From Clostridia bacterium BRH_c25 (GTDB lineage Bacteria; Bacillota_A; Clostridia; Lutisporales; Lutisporaceae), in the NCBI GenBank assembly GCA_001515955.1, contig LOES01000240.1, positions 1 to 38,660 on the forward strand: a DNA stretch of 38,660 bases, given 5' to 3'. The notes beneath the pieces were generated by a model. The model was given only the letters and a program-made list of their open reading frames with translations, searched no databases and had not been told where the DNA came from. The position numbers were made by a program, and so were the translations under genes. Position 1 is the stretch's first letter. Each line of letters opens with the position of its first letter. Positions 35,229 through 38,660 of this stretch are shown here, in pieces.

Positions 35229-36181
35229 TGACAGAACCATTAATCTCGGCAAGAAATATTAAGAAATATTTTGACGTTGGAGGCGGGCAGCTGAAAGCGG
35301 TAGATGGAATAAGCTTTGATATATATCCAAAAGAAACCTTTGGTTTGGTTGGGGAATCCGGCTGTGGAAAGTCGACGGCAGGCAGAACTATTGTCCGGCT
35401 ATACGAGCCAACAGGCGGGGAGCTTATATTCAACGGCAAAAATATTTATAAGCTTTCGAGGAAGGAAATGCAGGTGGTCAGAAGGGATTTCCAGATAGTA
35501 TTCCAGGATCCCTATGCCTCACTGAATCCTAGAATGACGGTAGAAGATATTGTGGCAGAGCCTCTTGATATACATCAGATGTACAAGACCAGAGAAGAAC
35601 GTTCGGAAAGGGTTATTGAGCTTTTGAGACTGGTTGGCTTGGGAGACGAACATGTCTTGCGTTTTCCTCATGAATTTTCAGGAGGACAGCGCCAAAGAAT
35701 AGGTATAGCAAGAGCTTTGGCTTTAAATCCCAAATTCATTGTTTGCGACGAACCTATTTCTGCATTGGACGTATCCATACAAGCCCAAGTGGTCAACCTT
35801 CTCAAGGATTTGCAGGATAGGCTGGGTCTTACCTATATGTTCATAGCTCATGATTTGTCCATGGTAAGGTATATCTCAGACAGGGTCGGTGTTATGTATC
35901 TGGGACATATGATGGAGCTTGCAAAGTCTGAAGAATTGTATGCAAACCCATTGCACCCATATACAAAGGCTTTGCTCTCTGCTATTCCCATACCGGATCC
36001 TGGAATTCAGAGGAACAGGAGAAGGATCATGCTGGAGGGAGATGTACCAAGTCCTATTAACCCTAAAGAAGGGTGCAGATTTGTTGACAGATGCAGTTAT
36101 GCTATAGACAGATGCCGAAAAGAAACTCCTGCATTTGTGGAGAAAGGTACAAACCACTTTGCAGCGTGTCATATAATATAA
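35228..36181 (+). CDS. oppF: Oligopeptide ABC transporter ATPase, OppF
   Basis: 317 residues with Walker [14 protein letters not shown]-loop [13 protein letters not shown], signature [12 protein letters not shown], Walker [14 protein letters not shown]-loop FIAHD and the C-terminal cysteine motif [14 protein letters not shown]. The second ATPase of the complex, translationally coupled to oppD. A perfect T-tailed hairpin begins 4 nt after its stop and ends the operon. Confidence 0.95.
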   Translation: MTEPLISARNIKKYFDVGGGQLKAVDGISFDIYPKETFGLVGESGCGKSTAGRTIVRLYEPTGGELIFNGKNIYKLSRKEMQVVRRDFQIVFQDPYASLNPRMTVEDIVAEPLDIHQMYKTREERSERVIELLRLVGLGDEHVLRFPHEFSGGQRQRIGIARALALNPKFIVCDEPISALDVSIQAQVVNLLKDLQDRLGLTYMFIAHDLSMVRYISDRVGVMYLGHMMELAKSEELYANPLHPYTKALLSAIPIPDPGIQRNRRRIMLEGDVPSPINPKEGCRFVDRCSYAIDRCRKETPAFVEKGTNHFAACHII

Positions 36182-36184
36182 TCC

Positions 36185-36221
36185 AAGGGATGAGGTTTTT
36201 TAAAAAACCTCATCCCTTTTT
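36185..36221 (+). terminator. Terminator of the opp operon
   Basis: A perfect 17-bp palindrome pairs 36185-36201 (AAGGGATGAGG then T6) with 36202-36218 (A6 then CCTCATCCCTT), with a T-tail after it. Confidence 0.92.
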
Positions 36222-36285
36222 AGATACGGCGCATATCGTCGTATTCCAACAACAACTGCCGGAAGCTGTTATTTCGATGCTGTCG

Positions 36286-36305
36286 AATATTGCCCGGGCA
36301 ATATT
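36286..36305. promoter_or_regulatory. Perfect 20-bp palindrome (operator candidate)
   Basis: AATATTGCCCGGGCAATATT is fully self-complementary without a loop and has a GCCCGGGC core in AT-rich surroundings. Lacking a loop, it suits a dimeric DNA-binding protein better than an RNA hairpin. It lies about 84 nt before the unknown gene at 36389. Confidence 0.5.
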
Positions 36306-36327
36306 TCATAAGAGGCTTACCTTACTT

Positions 36328-36355
36328 ATAGTTTTCACAAATTTGTGGAAACTAT
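36328..36355. promoter_or_regulatory. Near-perfect 28-bp palindrome (operator candidate)
   Basis: The stretch reads ATAGTTTTCACAAATTTG and then its complement; only one base pair of the 14 is mismatched, and the core CACAAATTTGTG is perfect. It ends 33 nt before the ATG at 36389, where a repressor would block transcription. No known consensus is recognised. Confidence 0.5.
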
Positions 36356-36388
36356 GAGTAATATAAGATTGATCAGGGAGCAGTGACT

Positions 36389-37057
36389 ATGACATTTATG
36401 GATTGCGCAGAGCAAGGCTGTGTTTATCATGTAATCAATATAGTTGATCTGGAGAAAACACTATGTGAAGGCATCAGGTTTGACTGTAAAAATACATATA
36501 AAAGCAAATACATCGACTTTCACACATATTTCGATCTTTTTAAACCAAAGAGCATTCCGGACTGGGTAGAGAGAAAGAAGGCCATATTTGCCAGTATCCG
36601 TTTTAAGGAAGGACACTCCTGGCATTCCCACAGTGCCATACTCAGAGTAAAAATACAGAAAAGCAGATGCTGGGTTTGCAATGAAAATTTAGCTAACTTT
36701 ATATATGAGCCGTTTATCCTCCAGCGTATGCAGGGGTTCACCCATACACGGGAATATATGAGAGATAATGGGAGATTGCTTGTTGAGGAGTATTGGAACA
36801 ATTCCCTGAGCTATTGCGAAAATCTGAAAAAACGAGTTGATAAAAGGGAGGGATATGATGCAGAAATTCTGATAATGCACCCAATCCCTCCGGAGAATGT
36901 TGAATGTATGTATATAGTGTCAGATCATCAGATAATGAACTATAAGGAGTGGCAGGAGTGTTTCAAGGCCGGAAGCACTTGTCTGGGAACTCAATACAGC
37001 AGATATCTGCAGCCTGACAATATTTCCTCAGCCTCGAAAACACCGGGCTCACAATGA
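36389..37057 (+). CDS. Unknown protein, possible ADP-ribosyltransferase-like fold
   Basis: 222 residues, cytosolic, rich in aromatic residues, Cys and His, with no signal peptide. The N-terminal VYHVINIVDLEKTLCEGIR and the following RKKAIFASIRF loosely recall the start of small ART-like or DarT-like toxins (YHxTxxxNLxxILxxGI), but I cannot confirm the catalytic triad; a Glu in LLVEEYW is a candidate. ATG 36389 follows AGGGAG by 8 nt; an in-frame GTG at 36383 is too close to it. Two palindromes lie upstream. Its last 67 bases overlap the convergent gene on the other strand. No family is assigned with confidence. Confidence 0.7.
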   Translation: MTFMDCAEQGCVYHVINIVDLEKTLCEGIRFDCKNTYKSKYIDFHTYFDLFKPKSIPDWVERKKAIFASIRFKEGHSWHSHSAILRVKIQKSRCWVCNENLANFIYEPFILQRMQGFTHTREYMRDNGRLLVEEYWNNSLSYCENLKKRVDKREGYDAEILIMHPIPPENVECMYIVSDHQIMNYKEWQECFKAGSTCLGTQYSRYLQPDNISSASKTPGSQ

Positions 37058-38358
37058 TACTTCCTTTTATTTACCTTAATCTCAAAGTATTCAGAGAATA
37101 CAGGAGCGTTACTTTTTACCGAGGAACCTAAATTGTGATGCTCCATCCTACTCTCCTGCAATATAGGATAGAATTGATTATTGAATAGCTTGCTGCTGAT
37201 AATTACTGAACTGTAAAAGGAGGACAGCTGTCTATCTACATGCATAAATAGGTCGGGATCGGTAAGACTGCAGCGAAGCGCACGGAGTGCGGCAAGGACA
37301 GCTGATATGTCCTTGAAGGAATATTTCTGTTTGTTTTTGCCGGAGGTTATGAAAAGACCACAACAGCTGTCCCAATACGAATCAATTCTGTCATAGAGTT
37401 TTATATAAGCATTACTATACGAGCTGATTGCATTAACATCATACAGCTTTATCAGGCAATGCATACAATTGCACAGGGTAGTAAACGAACTGCAGTCATC
37501 ATCTGACATATTTCTTGAGATGTCGCCGGTCTTGTCAAGGCGCTCGCAAAGCTCAAAGCCTATTGTATTAACAGTATTATAGGTCATATCCCTATGCAGG
37601 TCGCTGTGCTTTAGAGTATTTAGCAGACTCAGGCATATAATGGACAGATCTCTTGAACTGAGACTGTTGATATTCTCAATAACATTTTCACATATTACCG
37701 GGAGTACCTCCAAACACTTTTCAAGCTTAGATATTGGTTCCTTGGAATGAAGCCCGCTCTGTCGGAGCAGCTTTATAACCGACGAAAGAGCTTCGACAAC
37801 ACGGAACTGAGTTCTCAGGTCGGGGTTTTCAGTATTGATTACTATACTGTATTCTCCATAGACATTGTCCCCGGTATCCTCTCCTACATAAAAGAAATCA
37901 CCAAGCTTAAGGAAGTCCGTAAGAAAACGGGCTTGCTTTATAGAGCTTACTCCAAGACAATAAGCTATGAACTCCTTTTTATCTACAGGTATCTCCCCGC
38001 TTAGTACAGCAGCTATGAGAGCGGTCATGCAGCTTATGGAATAAGCCAGCACATCAGGTTCTATTACTCTCTTTGTTTTTTTGTTTACCCAGTAAAAGCC
38101 TTTAAAATCATATGGATTTTCAGGAAGTACTTCATAAGCAGGTATGCATCTTTTATAAAGAGAAGACATGAAGGCTATGTTCTTTGGCATCTTGCTGCTG
38201 TCGGTGCCTTTAAGCAGCTTGTATATCTGGTTTAACTCCTGTTCGTGAGGCATCTCTATATTGCCACAGCCCGACAGCAGGCAGAAGGACGTTATATTTA
38301 GATATGCCATGGTATTGCATTGTTTTATTATGTCAGGATATGAGAATTCAAAGTTCAT
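36991..38358 (-). CDS. Large unknown, mostly helical protein
   Basis: 455 residues, mainly amphipathic helix-like segments, with many cysteines (for example SFCLLSGCGN near the N-terminus and CNCMHCL near residue 290), no clear signal peptide and no recognised motif. The C-terminus is more polar, with APVFSEYFEIKVNKRKYHCEPG. The ATG at 38358 is preceded on the minus strand by GGGTGGTG. It overlaps the convergent 36389-37057 gene by 67 nt at their 3' ends and is divergent from the AIR-synthase-like gene at 38504. The length and clean start make it a real gene; function unknown. Confidence 0.75.
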   Translation of the reverse strand: MNFEFSYPDIIKQCNTMAYLNITSFCLLSGCGNIEMPHEQELNQIYKLLKGTDSSKMPKNIAFMSSLYKRCIPAYEVLPENPYDFKGFYWVNKKTKRVIEPDVLAYSISCMTALIAAVLSGEIPVDKKEFIAYCLGVSSIKQARFLTDFLKLGDFFYVGEDTGDNVYGEYSIVINTENPDLRTQFRVVEALSSVIKLLRQSGLHSKEPISKLEKCLEVLPVICENVIENINSLSSRDLSIICLSLLNTLKHSDLHRDMTYNTVNTIGFELCERLDKTGDISRNMSDDDCSSFTTLCNCMHCLIKLYDVNAISSYSNAYIKLYDRIDSYWDSCCGLFITSGKNKQKYSFKDISAVLAALRALRCSLTDPDLFMHVDRQLSSFYSSVIISSKLFNNQFYPILQESRMEHHNLGSSVKSNAPVFSEYFEIKVNKRKYHCEPGVFEAEEILSGCRYLLY

Positions 38359-38460
38359 TGAAACACCACCCGCAATATAATAGAAGGCCGATTAACTCAT
38401 CTATATATATTTATGCATTGAATCAGGAGGATAAAACCAAATATGTTACTTAATATATGC

Positions 38461-38466
38461 TATAAT
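38461..38466 (+). promoter_or_regulatory. Putative -10 element of the AIR-synthase-like gene
   Basis: A perfect TATAAT 38 nt before the ATG at 38504, in the 145-bp divergent gap. No convincing -35 hexamer is seen at the right distance. Confidence 0.4.
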
Positions 38467-38503
38467 AACATTGAAAATATTCAGCTAAAAGAAGGTGTTA
38501 TAT

Positions 38504-38660
38504 ATGAAAGAAGGGAAAATACCTCCGGAGCTTTTGAAGAGTCTGGTATTCAATAATATAAAAGTGAAGCACAAGGATGTCATAATGCGGCCTGAAATCG
38601 GTGAGGACTGCGCCGCAATAGACTTTGGCAGCCATGCCTGTGTCTTGTCAACTGACCCGA
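38504..38660 (+). CDS. AIR-synthase-related (PurM/HypE-like) protein, partial
   Basis: Only the first 52 codons are present; the gene runs off the window. The start MKEGKIPPELLKSLVF, then VIMRPEIGEDCAAIDFG and CVLSTDP match the N-terminal half of the AIR-synthase-related family, which includes HypE, ThiL and PurM: the GEDCAAID segment is a metal/nucleotide-site strand. It is not the purM of this organism, which is at 7690. AAGAAGGTG precedes the ATG. It is probably a HypE-like or ThiL-like ATP-binding protein; the exact member cannot be told. Confidence 0.78.
   Translation, partial: MKEGKIPPELLKSLVFNNIKVKHKDVIMRPEIGEDCAAIDFGSHACVLSTDP

Noticed and set aside
36091..36357. 88-codon plus ORF after oppF
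   Set aside because: It starts inside oppF in another frame and runs through the perfect terminator and both palindromes.
37747..38004. 85-codon plus-strand ORF inside the 455-aa minus gene
   Set aside because: Antisense to a long ORF, with no ribosome site and no motif.

Overview
The window looks like a chromosomal segment of an anaerobic Gram-positive bacterium of the class Clostridia. The signs are moderate-to-low GC, strong AAGGAGG-type ribosome binding sites with frequent GTG/TTG starts, a one-piece PurL/PurQ fusion, an Fe-S-type PurF, a dicluster ferredoxin, and no aerobic functions. The genus cannot be fixed from the sequence alone.

Layout. (1) 83-976: a LysR-type regulator, divergent from the purine operon. 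(2) 1118-12158: purL-purE-purC-purF-purM-purN-purH-purD, most of de novo IMP synthesis; purK, purB, the first GAR formyltransferase-independent steps and separate purS/purQ are absent, the last because PurL is a fusion. A strong terminator-like hairpin sits inside the operon between purF and purM. (3) 12159-13231: a 4Fe-4S protein with an elaborate upstream region: a Crp/Fnr-like palindrome centred about 41.5 bases before the predicted start, and a 94-nt imperfect hairpin in the leader. (4) 13269-13970: two overlapping small unknown genes on the minus strand and the relic of a sigma-70-type factor.

(5) 14028-24168: a self-contained sugar-phosphotransferase (PTS) catabolic locus: GntR/HutC regulator, ascorbate-type EIIA, EIIB and EIIC, a phosphosugar-binding SIS protein, a HAD phosphatase, NagA-type deacetylase, its own HPr and Enzyme I, a KbaZ/GatZ-type protein and a second, AgaS/GlmS-like SIS protein. 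An 18-bp palindrome of form GGTA-N10-TACC lies before gntR and before the kbaZ-like gene, with a degenerate copy before EIIA, which suggests a local regulon. The content points to an N-acetylated amino sugar, with GalNAc the leading guess, through tagatose-6-phosphate, but with no kinase or catalytic aldolase gene. This is the most interesting system in the window. (6) 24247-25470: a compact methyl-accepting chemotaxis protein follows directly.

(7) 25680-29925: a PcrA/UvrD helicase that stops at the end of the helicase core, a 216-bp imperfect palindromic element, and NAD-dependent DNA ligase. (8) 29926-30584: a 659-bp gene-free stretch carrying five direct repeats at exact 11-bp spacing that resemble PhoP/PhoB boxes, then a likely promoter for the next operon. 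(9) 30585-36181: a complete oligopeptide ABC transporter, oppA-B-C-D-F, closed by a perfect terminator. (10) 36222-38358: two striking palindromes, an unknown 222-aa protein and a convergent, overlapping unknown 455-aa protein. (11) 38504-38660: the beginning of an AIR-synthase-related (PurM/HypE-like) gene cut by the window edge.

No tRNA, rRNA, CRISPR array or intact insertion sequence was recognised.
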